A stretch of DNA of 64,000 bases from NCBI GenBank assembly GCA_902806595.1, contig CADCXC010000035.1:1736001-1800000 (forward strand). The letters run 5' to 3'. This document shows, piece by piece, positions 44,895 through 57,028 of this stretch. The position numbers and the translations under genes are program-made. Every line of letters begins with the position of its first letter. The stretch's first letter is position 1. This DNA is from Pyrenopolyporus hunteri (lineage: Eukaryota; Ascomycota; Sordariomycetes; Xylariales; Hypoxylaceae). The notes under the pieces were generated by a model that was given only the letters and a program-made list of their open reading frames with translations, ran no database searches and was not told the DNA's origin.

Positions 44895-45667
44895 GGCGTC
44901 TATAGAGTTCGGGTCTCGGCAGGCTAGAGAAACGGAAAGGTGGTTCAGGGAAAGGTAAGCTCCGCGCCGTGGTTCTGCGACGAAAAGTTTCGGGAGGATG
45001 AAAAGTCGCGTTGAAGGTGATGGAATGAAAGAAATATTTCGGGTCTCAGCTCATGGCGGTCCTCTTTAAAGAATTCTTTCCTGTGTTCAAAGTGGGGAAT
45101 AGTGATACCTATCTCGAGGTGAATTGAGAAGGTAGAGCAAACCAATAAGTGATTAATCCCCAGGTTGCTTCTATTGTTGATGTTTACTGCGTTGCTCCGC
45201 GGACTTTGACATTAAAGATTCTGGTATCGCACAGAAACAACAAAAAGCCGGAGGTACTTTAACATTCGAGGTACAACGAACTCCATTAAGGTACCTACAT
45301 AGCTTCAGATCTCAATTAGCTCCAGCCTCGATTCCGTCAAAGCGTGCTGTGGCTGGAAGCTGCACCTGCGCTGCCAAAGGTAGCTAGAAGTACCCATGTA
45401 CTTTATCTTATCAGCGGTAAAATGAGATTTTATTGGTTAACATGGGATTCGGTCATTGCGTGGGGACCCGCTTGCTTGGGTCAATACGTCCGGTATCTCA
45501 GTATCAATGTGCTCCAGCCTCACGTGGCTGAAGCCAATCAGCATTTCCAATTTGCTATACGACCCGGTTCCGTCACTCCAAACATATATCATCAATCTAC
45601 TCCATTCCCGAAGCTCACCCCAAACCGCGAACGACATATCGCCGAGAACCTCGTCCCCACAGCAGCC
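44895..45667. promoter_or_regulatory. Divergent promoter, NUP57 / NDUFA8
   Basis: 773 bp between two head-to-head housekeeping genes, with GTACCTA repeats at about 45286-45300. No gene recognised; an open frame at 45344-45760 overlaps NDUFA8 exon 1 in another frame. Confidence 0.6.
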
Positions 45668-46418
45668 ATGGCGGCCCGGAAGGCAGTGTACGTCTTACAA
45701 GTAGCTCCTCTACCCAACAATAGAATATCAATCAGCCCAGGCTCGGCCTTTCATTCCTGAGGCAATTCTATTCCAACCAGCACCGTCACTAACCCGCCCA
45801 CAGCTTCAACCAGCAGGTTCTCTACGACACCACCCCCCTCCCAGACTCTATTCCCCCGGTCAAGGAGATCGGGGCTACCTCCGCGCCTTTGCTCTCCGCT
45901 TCCTTCTTCATCGGCGCCCGGTGCCGCCCGTACAACGATGACTTCATGCAGTGCAAGACGGAGAACCCCGGCAAGGGCGAGTTCGAGTGTCTGAAGGAGG
46001 GCCGCCGCGTGACACGGTGCGCCGCCAGCGTTATTGACGACATCAACAAGCACTGCCTGGAGGAGTTCCGCAAGCACTGGCAGTGCCTCGACAACAACAA
46101 CCACCAGCTATGGCAGTGCCGCAAGGACGAGTGGAAGCTCAACTCATGCGTATTTAACAACCTAGTATGCTCTCCTCTCTACCTCCTAGGACCCTTGGCC
46201 ACTCAGGAAGCTCCGTACCTAATCTGATATGAACGAAATAGAAACTCGAAAAGACTATCCCCGATACGCCCAAGGGCCAGATCCCGGTCCACCTCCGGAC
46301 AACGCAGATCTACGCCCACTACCCGATCCTAAGAGACCGCGGCCAACCGCCGCTTGGGAAGGCCATCGACCCTCCCTCGGCGCAAGCCCAGGCTCAGGCT
46401 GATGCGCCGGCATCATAA
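45668..46418 (+). CDS. NDUFA8: NADH:ubiquinone oxidoreductase subunit NDUFA8 (CHCH-domain)
   Basis: Accessory subunit of respiratory complex I on the intermembrane-space side. Exons 45668-45687 (20 nt), 45804-46164 and 46242-46418; introns 116 and 77 bp; 558 nt, 185 aa. It begins MAARKAVFNQQVLYDTTPLP. It has four CX9C motifs (CRPYNDDFMQC, CLKEGRRVTRC, CLEEFRKHWQC, CRKDEWKLNSC), the double-CHCH arrangement of NDUFA8, known to form disulfides through the Mia40 pathway. The C-terminal tail (VHLRTTQIYAHYPILRDRG) is typical of fungal subunits, ending in an Ala/Gln-rich stretch. In Neurospora this corresponds, I believe, to the 20.8-kDa subunit. Confidence 0.95.
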
Positions 46419-49400
46419 AATGTGCCACGATTTAAATGGGGGCAAAATATTTTGTGAAAACTGTGTACATAAACAGGAAATGGAACCCAGTGGATGTTTC
46501 ACTTTGCTCGAGTTCCGCTCGAGTCAGAAGCTCACATTATTCGCCTGAAAGTACCCAACTCGTAGACGCCGCCTCCCGCCCTAGAGAAGGAGTTTATTTT
46601 AAGCTGGTAGGGCTATCGTGTGTGAGCGTTTCTTCTATACGCCGGGCAGCTTTCTACTCTCGGGGACGCCCTTTGCGCTATACGATCCTCCGGCTGGTGA
46701 GAAGCGCCATACATTTGCCAATTACGACTCGTAGGAACCAGAACGACATTTACGCAAAAACGCATAAGCAGGCTATATCCTATAGTCTATAGCCACGAAC
46801 AAAAGTATTTAGGTAAAAGATGATTCACGAATATATCCTATTATATGTTCGGTGCCTAAGCAATATCGGGGGCTAATCGACGCTCGGTCTTGATTAGGTA
46901 ACTCAGCACAAGCTTAGGTATATGGTTCGATTCTATTCTACTTCGAAGCTATACGTAGACCAGTGTTTCGGGAGAAACCTCTTAGAACAGCCCCCTGAGA
47001 CTCTAGAGAGGAACCCAGTGCGAGACGCCTCTCAGTCGCCACCCAGCAGCATAACGACCTACTCTACAGTTCCGAAGCAGACACAAGCGTCCCTCGGCAC
47101 TAGTCCGACTAAAAGCAACGAGGGATGATCCATCCTAATAGATGTATCCCAAGCCCAGCCCAGGACCCTTCTCACCACCCCCTTAACCATTTCTCCGCCC
47201 CTATTACATCTAGGTAGCCGGCTGCCTAGCCAGCGAAAGAAGCCAGCAGCTAACCGACAAAGGAAACCCGAGTCTGTTCTAGAATCTCGGATAGCACTCT
47301 ACGAGAGCACATACATACCTACCTACCTATGTACACAAGCACGAAGGAACCCTAATCCAGATAGGCAAGCCGAGGTGCTAGTCCACGGGCTCGATGCCAT
47401 AAGCCATTGGGACGGTTACGTGGATGAGGAGAAAAAGAAACGAATAAGGTCCGTGTTTTTTTCCCTTAGGTCGGCTGTGTAAGTGTACGATACATAATGC
47501 CTCCTCACGCACGAGAGGTGCTACATGCTTATGTGTTGCTGAAGGCGATCTTACGATGGGCGTCGCGATTACTATTCTCAGATATTAATCACTGATGATT
47601 GATGGGATAATATGAGATGTGGCTGATCTAGGTAGGTTGGTACACTACCTACCCGCGTATTTATCTGCCTACCTAATATGCGTACATATAGCCACACGCA
47701 GCATTTTCAAATTAAGAGAGCCATATAAGTAGCGGAGGAAATAGGTATCCAACGCAGCCTTCTTATGACATACCGTCGTTTTTGGTAATCTTGACTGGTA
47801 AGCCCATCGGGAGGGAAACGCCAGTTCTACCATCCCACGACATACTTCTCCCTTCCCGCCATCCGCACGAACTCTCCCCTCATCCACCCCATCCCACCCG
47901 TTCACCTACGTACATACGTCAAGCATGCGCCAACGGCCGCAGGTCTCGCCCACGCATCCGCCTTCGCACAAGCTAATCTAGAGTAGCACTTAGATCCTTT
48001 ACGACGGGGGAGTTCTATAGGCCAGGCACGGCGCGGCGCGGCGCGACTCCGGACGCATGTAGTCATCCGAACGCCACCGTCGCTCCACGCCCGGAACCGG
48101 TTACTTTCGTAGACCGCTTACCTACGCGTCAGCGGGGCAAGAGGCGTATGGTTTGGTAGGGCAGCAGGACGATGAGTAAACGTGAGTTGGAGTGGGAGCA
48201 GTAGGATGTTTAGGTGTAATATATCCAACCGCCTATGCTTACGACATGCTCACACCAGGGTTATGCAGCACAAGAACCTATGCCATAGCATAGTTGGGAT
48301 GCCGCATTTTGATGTGGGAGGTATTGTAACACCATGACGATAGCTCTCGCTGTGTGGACGTACAAAGACAGGATAGCGGATGATTACAGCTTCTAGAAGC
48401 GCCTTAGGCAACGCAAGAAAATGGATCAGAAGACCGGTGACGAAGTTGCCTACTTAGCCTCTCTGTCAACCCTTGGCAACAGTAGTCATATGTTGATGCT
48501 TGTACAACTGGTTAGGATAGATCGCTTCCTTTGGCCAGTTTGTTTGGCTTAAGCAGATGGGAATAGTTCGGCGTACAACGATTCGCGAAGGACGCACAAG
48601 TCGATGGGTTTGTCTACTGGCCTCGCAAAAGGCAGCCCGCATCTTGGATAGGAGGACAACAGGACCCCCGCATCGGCAACTATAATCTATCCGCAACAGC
48701 ATTACACTGGTGTTCCATGCATGCAGTAAGTTAAGAAGACAGCTCAAGGCAAGCAGCTTTATAGGGACGAATGTTCCTAGCTTGCGGTTGACAGCGTGAA
48801 GAGGCGCGCGGGGTAGGGTGGCACAATATCAAGACAGATTTTAGGACCCGGCGGCCTGCTCCGCAGATGTTTTAAGTTGAGAGACGAACCAACGTACCTA
48901 TGAACGCCTGGGTCCGGGAGTTATACTTGTCTCGGTCCGGGCCTAAAAAGGGCGGAAAGACATCAGATACAAGCGTGGGGGGGTGTTGGGAGGACAACCG
49001 CTGAGGACTTGGATTTTCCTCCCTGAGGATTGGGTAGGATCTCCCATGAGAGTACAGTAGTTGTATGTGTTCGCCGAGACAGTGCCACTTTGAAACCAAT
49101 GTATCTCGGTTTCAGGGTCGGGATTTAGGGCTAGCAGCCGCCGTAGCATTAGAAAACTGCCCGCCTCTGAGACACTGAGACGTCATCTAGGCGGTGAAAA
49201 ATAAGACCAGCACCAGTTGCGTGTTCTGTTTCGAAACGTAACGCTCCCGCAAGTCTTTGGTGCCATGTTACGCTCAAGGTAATGACTACAATCATTCTAG
49301 ACTCGAGTAACGGGACAACGTTACCTACCTAGGTAGGTACTTAGGTGTCCATGGATGAATGAATCCACAGCGTGGCTTTCGCCCCTGCTTGCTATTCATG

Positions 49401-52400
49401 TGTTGTATTGGAGATATGCTGCAAATGTCGAACACTAAGGTAGGTAGGTGTCTAGGGATGTTCACACAGAAGGATACATATCCGATAGCAGTTGTGTGTT
49501 GTCTCGAATTAGGTGGGAGAGCGGCTGAATGCTGCCTTAAGCCCGTTAAATCACCGCTCACATGTGGCCATAAACATACTGTATACCACACTTATATCAA
49601 CTTACGTTAGTCGGGATCTAGCATCCAGTGAGCCCGTCCCGAAGAATTTGTGACCGGGAAAATGGGCGTGGTCCACTGAAGAGATGATGGAAGCATTGGT
49701 GGTCTGTTAATCTATGCGACGGCGTGGGAACACAAGGTTGTTAGCGTCTCTTCGGCTCCGATCCGCCCAAGTCGAAGATGATTCGTCTCGCTCCTTTCTC
49801 TCCTGGGCCTGGGTATATGGCCATGGTCCACACCGCTTGAGCACGCAGACATAACATGTAATGCGTGACGAGTTGGTCGTTTGTTTGACACGCTTCGCAT
49901 AGAAACGATTGGAAAACAATCATGAATACCGAGTGCGCTGATCAGGTCTTATCCGTCAAGTTGATGCCAATTTAATTCTTACAGTATCCCTAGAATAGGT
50001 ACCGTATGACGAGCTGGGCTTGGGCTAATATGGCCCGTGGCGCGAGCGACCTCCCGCAATTACCACGGAATCATGAACTTTCTCGAGCCGGAGATGAAGT
50101 TCCTGCCACAATTTCCATGACACTCAAGATCGCACAGAATATATATAGGGTTAATTTGTTATCCAATCTAATACGGCCGCAGAGGTGACTGTGGAGCCTC
50201 GGACTCTAAATGCATATTTCGTATCGGAGCTTTGAGATCAACTATCATGTTTCGTTGGAGCCGCTGGATACTTAGCGGATTGATGGGAAGATATTGCGCG
50301 CAATACAAGTTGCGATTGATTAGTGCGCTGCAGGCTCGGCCCCGGAGAAGCCAAAGAGATATCCACTGGACTCCAGCGTTGTTGCAGGCCCTGACGAGAG
50401 ATTGACGTCTAGACTCTTTTCCGATCAGCCGAAAGGAGAAACTAGACGTTGGTGAAGAATCGCGATAGTGGTGTCTACGCTAGTTGCACAGCGATGTGTG
50501 GTTTATTTTAGTCGGCGTGGCGGCGGCTCAAACGTTTCATCTTTATTTTGGGTCGTGGTGCATAGTCGAATGGACCGGAGAGAGTTGATCATGTACCCAC
50601 CGAGCGGCACAGCGGCCTATGCATCCATGAAACTATTCGGGGCCCCTCTAGGCTCGAGCAAGAAACCACAAGTTCGGGCTGCGGCCTAACAACGAACTTC
50701 CATCCATCAAGGTTGGTTATGTTAGCGGAATCAGGCTAGCGACTTGGGTAGAACTCGTCTAGTCGATACGCTCGGGATTAACGAGTCGTCGATGTGGCAG
50801 TGCGAGTGCGGTGCTAGGCAGGTGGTTTTCAATTTACGAGTGAATAAATCTGAAGATACCGAGGCAAACTGGCAGCAAACACCGCGTGTTTTGACAGTTT
50901 TAACAGTTGCGGAATCTCGGATTTAATATCTCGAACGCGCCCGTCCGGTAAGTTAGGTACCTATCTAGGTAGGTACGGTACGTAGGAGTTAGGTACCACG
51001 TGTGTGCATCGATCGTGGTTACGCATGCCGGGCTGTAGAAATTAATAAACAGGGCGGATTCATCTGATGTTGTATTTTCCCCGGCGAACGTTCTGGTTAG
51101 GCGCTTCCGAGGGAAACAAGGACAAGGAACGAGTTATGCAAACGAGATCGGGCTGGCGGGCTGACCCCAGAATTCGCGGCTAGTTCCAGGGGCTTCAGGG
51201 GGTGTGCGTCCAGTCAGCCTAGCACATAGTAGGGGATTCGGTAACGCATCAGTGGGAAGGAAAAAAGGATGAGAGCCTGTAAAGCGGTTCTCTTGGCGAA
51301 TCAACGGCCTTCCCGATTGCCGCTCTAGGGCATTTTCTTCTAGCCCCGCGCTTGACAAGCAAGACCCCTCTTGCCTGTGCGCAGCGGGAAGTGCGAGAAA
51401 ACCTGCAAGGTACCAGATTTCCGACCAGGGTTAGAAACAGACTAAGGGCTTCATCTGATCTTAGGTTGCACGGGAAATTCGCATCATAATATTAAGGTTG
51501 GTTATGGGGGGAAATGGCTCCCACTTACATAAACGATCGTATATTGCAACGAAATAAATGCGATCTCTGCGAGATACGTTTTGGACTTTACGAAGATGGA
51601 AGTTTGACAGAAGGAATAAACAGAAAAAGGGATTTTTCAACAACCTCAAAATAAACAGCCAAGGCAATGCGTATGACGTGTTAGCGCATACTTACCACAG
51701 CCGGTCTTGGAACCCCACATTACCGCAAATGCGCCGAGGTCACCTACCTACTAGAGAAGTGGCGCCTGCAAATCACACACTTTTATAAGTTCGAATAGGC
51801 TTTCTAGAACGAGAGACGGTTTGTTATAGCTGAGCAACCGGGTTTTTCGGTGGCCACTTTTTGGATCAAGTTCCAGTGTTCATGAAACATGGCTATAGAA
51901 ACAAACACGCCTGGTTGCTGTTCCTCGACCTGCATTATACGGATGTTGTCGAGATGGCCGCGCGGAATTCTCTCTTTGTTATGCAATAGATGTTAGATAT
52001 ACCCGATCCTCGGATTTTCAGGAGTTCTTCATGTATGCCCTAAATAGGTACTTAGTTTCTAGCTGCTTTTAACATTTTTTAAACATTTTGGGGGGATATA
52101 CCTAGATGTGATGCCTTAGTTAGGCAAGTAGTATAATTACATTCATTGGGGGGGTTTCTATGCGCTGTGCTTGAACTTAGCAAATCTACCGGGGACGGAC
52201 ATGACATTCATCCCTAAAGGTAACCTTCAAAACACGTTTTATTAGGTAAGGTAGAGATGGTCCCAAGGTTCCGAGTTCTCGGTGTCGTACATGTCATAAT
52301 TTTAATCAACCGCAATCTCAGATGCACTTCTTCGTCCTGCTAATTCAAAAATTCAGTCGCATCATTTGACGAGGCAGGTTAAGGGCATTCTGCAATACGA

Positions 52401-53699
52401 CTCGCTGCACATACTTTAGGCATGTTAGTCTCGTTGCTGCTGTAACGTTATAGCAACACCCCCTTTCTACACGGAAAGCACGAGCCACCACGTATTGAAA
52501 TGACGGTAGGATCGACAGTGTGCGTCGTCCCTGGTCTAGCGCAGCAGTCATCTGGCCAATCATCTCTCTAGGTCACCCTGGTACCTGGCTTAATTAGGTA
52601 CGTACCCTTTGTGTTTCCACCTTTTTCGACTCAGGTACCCAGCAAACAACGGTCCCTTTCATCTGCCCTGCCCATTTCTCCCAATTCACTCTCTATCCCA
52701 GTTGTTCTGGAGACTCAGATCCAGTCTCCTGCCCGTTCCTTTCGGCGCATACATCATTCCCCCTTTCCCGCCGCCCACCTCTTCCTCCTTCTTTTTCCTC
52801 TCTTCAAGGTTTGGCCTCTTCCGAGATCGATACACTTTCGTGAGACCACAATCACGACCAACTACTTCCACTCCTTCTTGTTCGCCTTGGCGTGCTTTCA
52901 TTCCTTCAAATACCCACCAGTCTTCTCTCCCACTCGTCTTGATCAGGCGGCCTGCTTCGACGGTCTAGGGAAAAGAATAAAAACAGCCTTAACCGTTGCC
53001 ACGAACAACAGGCTAACCGATTAGTCGACCCTTTCGTTCAGTTTTCTTCGTAGTCATTCCTTACTCGGACGCCAGCCGCCCACCCACTGTTGACCGGTCT
53101 GCTCTTGGAAGCACTCACAGTAACCCACGCACACGTCCAACTTTGGAACCGTCACCTTCCGATCTCTTCAAGTACCATAAGTTATCCACATTTATCACCA
53201 GCCGGAGCTGAAGAGTCCCATTACCATAAGCTTAGGCTTCGATAGCGGAAATCAAAGGGTACGTACACGATATATTCATTGTTGTCTTCACATCCCAGTA
53301 AGAGGCGCGCCTCGGCCCACATCGCTTTATTCCCACTCAAACGCGAAAATGATTTCTTCACTTTCAGCGTCACAAAGCCCACTTTGTATAAGGCCGATCT
53401 GCTTGACTCGAGGGACGCCCGGGCCATATTCCAGCTCAGGTCAACAAACAAGAAATCAGATAAAACCGCACCTACATGGCTCCCTGAAACTCCCCTACTC
53501 ATTGTTCTACGCTTCTTTTCCTTCTTGTCACATACCTCCCGTCACTCGTTAGGACAAGAATAGATCAAGCAAGCGCACGCTGATCATAATCTCACTCATT
53601 TATCATTTCCCTTCATGTCAATATTTCCATCTTCGAAATAGTCAATGCAATACTAACACTTTGCAGTTCCTCTTCCAACAAAATTCATAGTCGAGCAAA
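46419..53699. other. Gene desert, 7.3 kb
   Basis: No supportable gene on either strand. Open frames are short, start at non-conserved points and resemble no family. Structure seen: TACCTAGGTA-type repeats (47307-47340, 47628-47675, 49323-49345, 50953-50990), a GGCGC repeat at about 48028-48045, a CTCGAG-flanked palindrome near 46508-46526, and a pyrimidine-rich block (about 52610-53000) leading toward the CAP gene. No tRNA, rRNA or intact transposon was recognised. Confidence 0.55.
52610..53699 (+). promoter_or_regulatory. Pyrimidine-rich promoter / probable 5' leader of the CAP gene
   Basis: Long CT-rich stretches on the plus strand (e.g. 52660-52810) and a possible 5'-UTR acceptor TTTGCAG at about 53660-53666, preceded by a CTAAC branch-like site. 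Such CT blocks are common upstream of strongly expressed fungal genes. Two overlapping open frames here are low-complexity by-products. Confidence 0.4.
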
Positions 53700-54769
53700 A
53701 TGAAGTCCTCGATTGTTGTCGCCGCAGGTGCTGCGACGCTGGCTATGGCCAAGCCCCTGGAGAAACGAGCGATGGAAACTTCCTGGATCGTAGAGTACGT
53801 GACCGTTACTGTCACTGGTACTCAGACGGTCAAGCCAACCATTTTCTGGGGTGACAACCAGCGTCCCGAGCAAACGCCCCCCGCTGCCCCTGTTTTCATC
53901 ACCGCGAGCCCTCAGCCGGAGGCACCGGCGCCGCCACCGGAGCCGACTTCTCAGGAGCAACCTGTTGTCATCGTCACTGTAACTCCGGAAGCCCCCGCGC
54001 CGACCCCTGAGCAGCCCAGTGTACAGGAACCCCCTCCTTCGCCGTCTCCTGAGCCAGCTCCCGAACCGTCTCCCGAACCAGCCCCCGCACCAGCTCCTTC
54101 GCCATCCCCCGAGCCCCAGCCTCCCACGCAGAACCCTACCGCCACCGACTTCATCGGCGCGGCCGTCCAGCACCACAACATCCATCGCTCGAACCACTCT
54201 TCTCCGGAGCTCGTCTGGAGTGATAAGCTCGCTGGTTACGCCTACCAGACTTCTCTCTCTTGCAAGATGGTGCATGATATGTATGTATTCGGAACAAGCC
54301 GTTGCGTTTTCGACCACTGACCTCTATCTAGGGACCAAGGCGACAAGGGGTACGGCCAGAACCTAGCCAACTGGGCGCAGAGCGCGGATGCATACAAGCT
54401 AGGTGATGTTGGCGCCGTCAAGATGGCCGTTAGCGATATGTGGTACAACGGCGAGTTCAACAGCTTCCTTCCATCGTACTACGGCCAGGATTCCCCCGAT
54501 ATGTCATTCTTCGAGAGCTGGGGCCACATGTCGCAGCTTGTCTGGAAGGACTCTACCGAGGTCGGCTGTGCTTCCCATTACTGCGAGAGGGGAACCATGT
54601 ACGATGGCTTTGATGCCTGGTTCACCGTGTGCAACTACAGCCCCCCAGGTATGTTAACCAGCAAATCCGAAGTAAAGCACGTAAGCTAATATACGAGACA
54701 GGCAACGTTGGTGGTGCCTACGGTAAGAACGTGCTCCAGCCTCTGGGCAAGTCTACGGTGACCGCATAA
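53700..54769 (+). CDS. Secreted CAP-superfamily (PR-1/SCP-like) protein
   Basis: Exons 53700-54280, 54332-54648 and 54702-54769; introns 51 and 53 bp; 966 nt, 321 aa. The signal peptide MKSSIVVAAGAATLAMA is followed by a Kex2-like KR site (PLEKRA). Residues ~60-155 form a Pro/Glu/Ala-rich linker built from PEPAPEPSPEP-like repeats, then a CAP domain. That domain has HHNIHRSNHSSPELVW, LAGYAYQTSLSC, YGQNLANWA, WGHMSQLVWKDSTEVGCA and FTVCNYSPPGN. The two CAP histidines (HNIH and GHMSQ) and the cysteines are present, while the usual Glu of YGENL is Gln. Fungal PRY/PR-1-like proteins are secreted and bind sterols or lipids; whether this one does is inference. It stands alone between two gene deserts. 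Confidence 0.93.
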
Positions 54770-55856
54770 GTTGATTCCGGGTCAACAATGTACTTTTTGG
54801 TAGCATCTTGCTAGCAAAATTGTGTGCTGTCGCGGCAAAAATACTTCGATTCTTTCTGTGTATAGGTAGTCTATACACAACTTTTCTTCGGCAAGCCCTG
54901 CTGGGTGTGTTGAGCACCTAGATCTTTCTCGGCATCCTCTAGGTGTTATGCGCAACTTAGCATCTGCAGTATGATTGTTGATGACATGGAAAACCGGCGT
55001 GAAAGGGACAGGGAAGGATGGTCCTGGATTTTTTTTTTTCGGCATTTTTCACTTCGTTTTCGGGCTACGAGCCATTTCACTTTTCTCATTGGTCAGACTT
55101 GACATTTCACTGGAACACGACCTTGCGACAAATCTCAGGGTGTTGAATATTTCCGCTCCCGCGACGCATTCCTCAATTAAGTCTGAACTCTTCAAACAAC
55201 TACCTCGTCTTTCAATTCTTTGTACTTTGCCACTTTCTTACGCAACGTCGAACTTGTACCAAAAGTTACGAGGGCGGACGGAATTCAAACTCGAACCCCG
55301 CTCCCCAAGTGATCTTGGGTCAGATGCAGGCCTTGTTCATATTTAGGATGAGAAGAATCATCCGCAAAACTGGCTTCACGTGGTCGGACTTATGCGACCA
55401 TGGAACGAAACCAGGGCCGTATTCGCGTTGTCTGTATGTAGAAACATTCAATGCTGATGACGATTTATGAACCGCCGATGCTGTGTCTTTGTGTCAAACT
55501 GCTAGTGACAATTGATTCTTGGAAGAAACATTCAACGTTCTATAATGATATTCTTTCTTTGATCTGCCTAAGATTAATCAAAGTATAGGTAGGACTGGCT
55601 TTGGTAGCGTCCCAGTCAGATAGGTATAGACCAATTTAACACTCACTGCCTTACGTCAAATATCCAGATTACCAATGCTCCCAGTAAGAACCCGACAAAC
55701 CTACAAGCCTTAAGCAAAACGCCTAAGCCAACACTTGCATCATCCATATAATTCTTGTAAAAGGCAAATGTGTTTGGAGCAGGTAAGCAGTCTTTACGAT
55801 ACATACAGCATCGCAAACATACCCCTAACCCAATCCAACCCTCCTTCTCCAGTAAC

Positions 55857-56009
55857 ATGGTAGCCTATACTACCCCAAGCGCTAGCGAAATGCGCTCGCG
55901 CTCCGATTCGTCGCCGCTTACGACCGAAGCTACCACTGCGTACAACCCCAGGCTTTCTCTTCGTATTCTGCTGTCGTGTTGGGGTGAGATCTGCGGTAGG
56001 GGTCGGTGA
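55857..56009 (+). pseudogene. Coding-like 5' exon stub, unknown protein
   Basis: Starts AACATGG and reads MVAYTTPSASEMRSRSDSS, then PLTTEATTAY, with GC-ending codons unlike the flanks. A GTGAGA donor occurs at 55984, after which the frame soon stops (56009). No downstream exon could be linked. It could be the first exon of a truncated gene. It lies about 480 bp before the first TTAGGG tract. No family recognised. Confidence 0.22.
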
Positions 56010-56460
56010 TTAGGTTAGTGGGTTGATTAGAGGTGGAGGTGTGGCTCACACGTAGGTTATAGAGGTCGTATGGTAGGAGTTGTCCAGGTGGTGTCTCAGT
56101 GTTTCGGTTGAAGAGTACGTGTGTAAAGACATAATCATAGGTCGGTAGTCTTATGTTGATATTGGGGGTTCAGGCTCGTTCTACAAGTGGATAACTACCT
56201 GGATGCGCCGTTGATACTTATTAGTCTTTGATGTTAATAGACGGCCTAGCCGTGTAAAAGAGGCATAAGGCCTTTTTCTATTCCCTTTCCCAACATGCGC
56301 GTCGACAGCCCGTCAAACTGGTGCTCAATCAACGCCCTCCTTATGACACTTACACTGGCTATCTGGGTACCTAAGGCTTCCTATAAACTGGTCATAGCAT
56401 CCAGCGATAACTTTCTTCTTTTGTGGTTATTGGTTCAACGTATGCCATTCATCTACCCTC

Positions 56461-56488
56461 AGGGTTAGGGTTAGGGTTAGGGTTAACC
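56461..56488 (+). repeat. Interstitial telomeric repeat tract 1
   Basis: Three to four TTAGGG units (AGGGTTAGGGTTAGGGTTAG...) ending GGTTAACC. TTAGGG is the telomere unit of most filamentous fungi. Confidence 0.9.
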
Positions 56489-57000
56489 TGGCATATCAGG
56501 CTTCCCCTACACTTGCCAGAGTGTATTCTAAGGTGAGATTTGAGTCTCGCGCGCTAATTCACTTGAGATCTTCTTAAATAAATAGGGAGATATCAAGATC
56601 ATCAAACGCTATGGACGCGGGGTTAACATAGATGGCGTTGAGTTACATCTTGTAAATATGATTTACCCACTGGTGTCCCGGGGGAGGATCACTATGGTTA
56701 TTTATCCGGGTAGTTGGCATGGGGATATCAATGGATCAAGCCCTATAATATTTTTTGCCAACTAAGCTCATTAACTATACACGTAGGATATGTTAACATC
56801 AAAGATGGTGACGATAATGGACGATTCAGTGGATTCCGACGGACTATAGCTTTCGTCCGTCGTTGGTCCTCCTTAGCCATCCTTAACTCTTTACTTTAGA
56901 AGCATAGAAGTATCTACTTCAGCCTTAAAGAAGAATCGGACAACAATGCTGAATGTTACGTGTATGTGTCTCGTAGTTACCTGTCTGATATAACCTTTCA

Positions 57001-57028
57001 GGGGTTGGGGTTAGGGTTAGGGTTAACC
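57001..57028 (+). repeat. Interstitial telomeric repeat tract 2
   Basis: GGGGTTGGGG followed by TTAGGGTTAGGGTTAACC, in the same orientation as tract 1 and ending in the same 18 bases. Confidence 0.88.

Noticed and set aside
52609..53024. Two overlapping 119- and 137-codon frames upstream of the CAP gene
   Set aside because: Both arise from the pyrimidine-rich promoter/leader block; composition is Pro/Ser/Phe by base bias.
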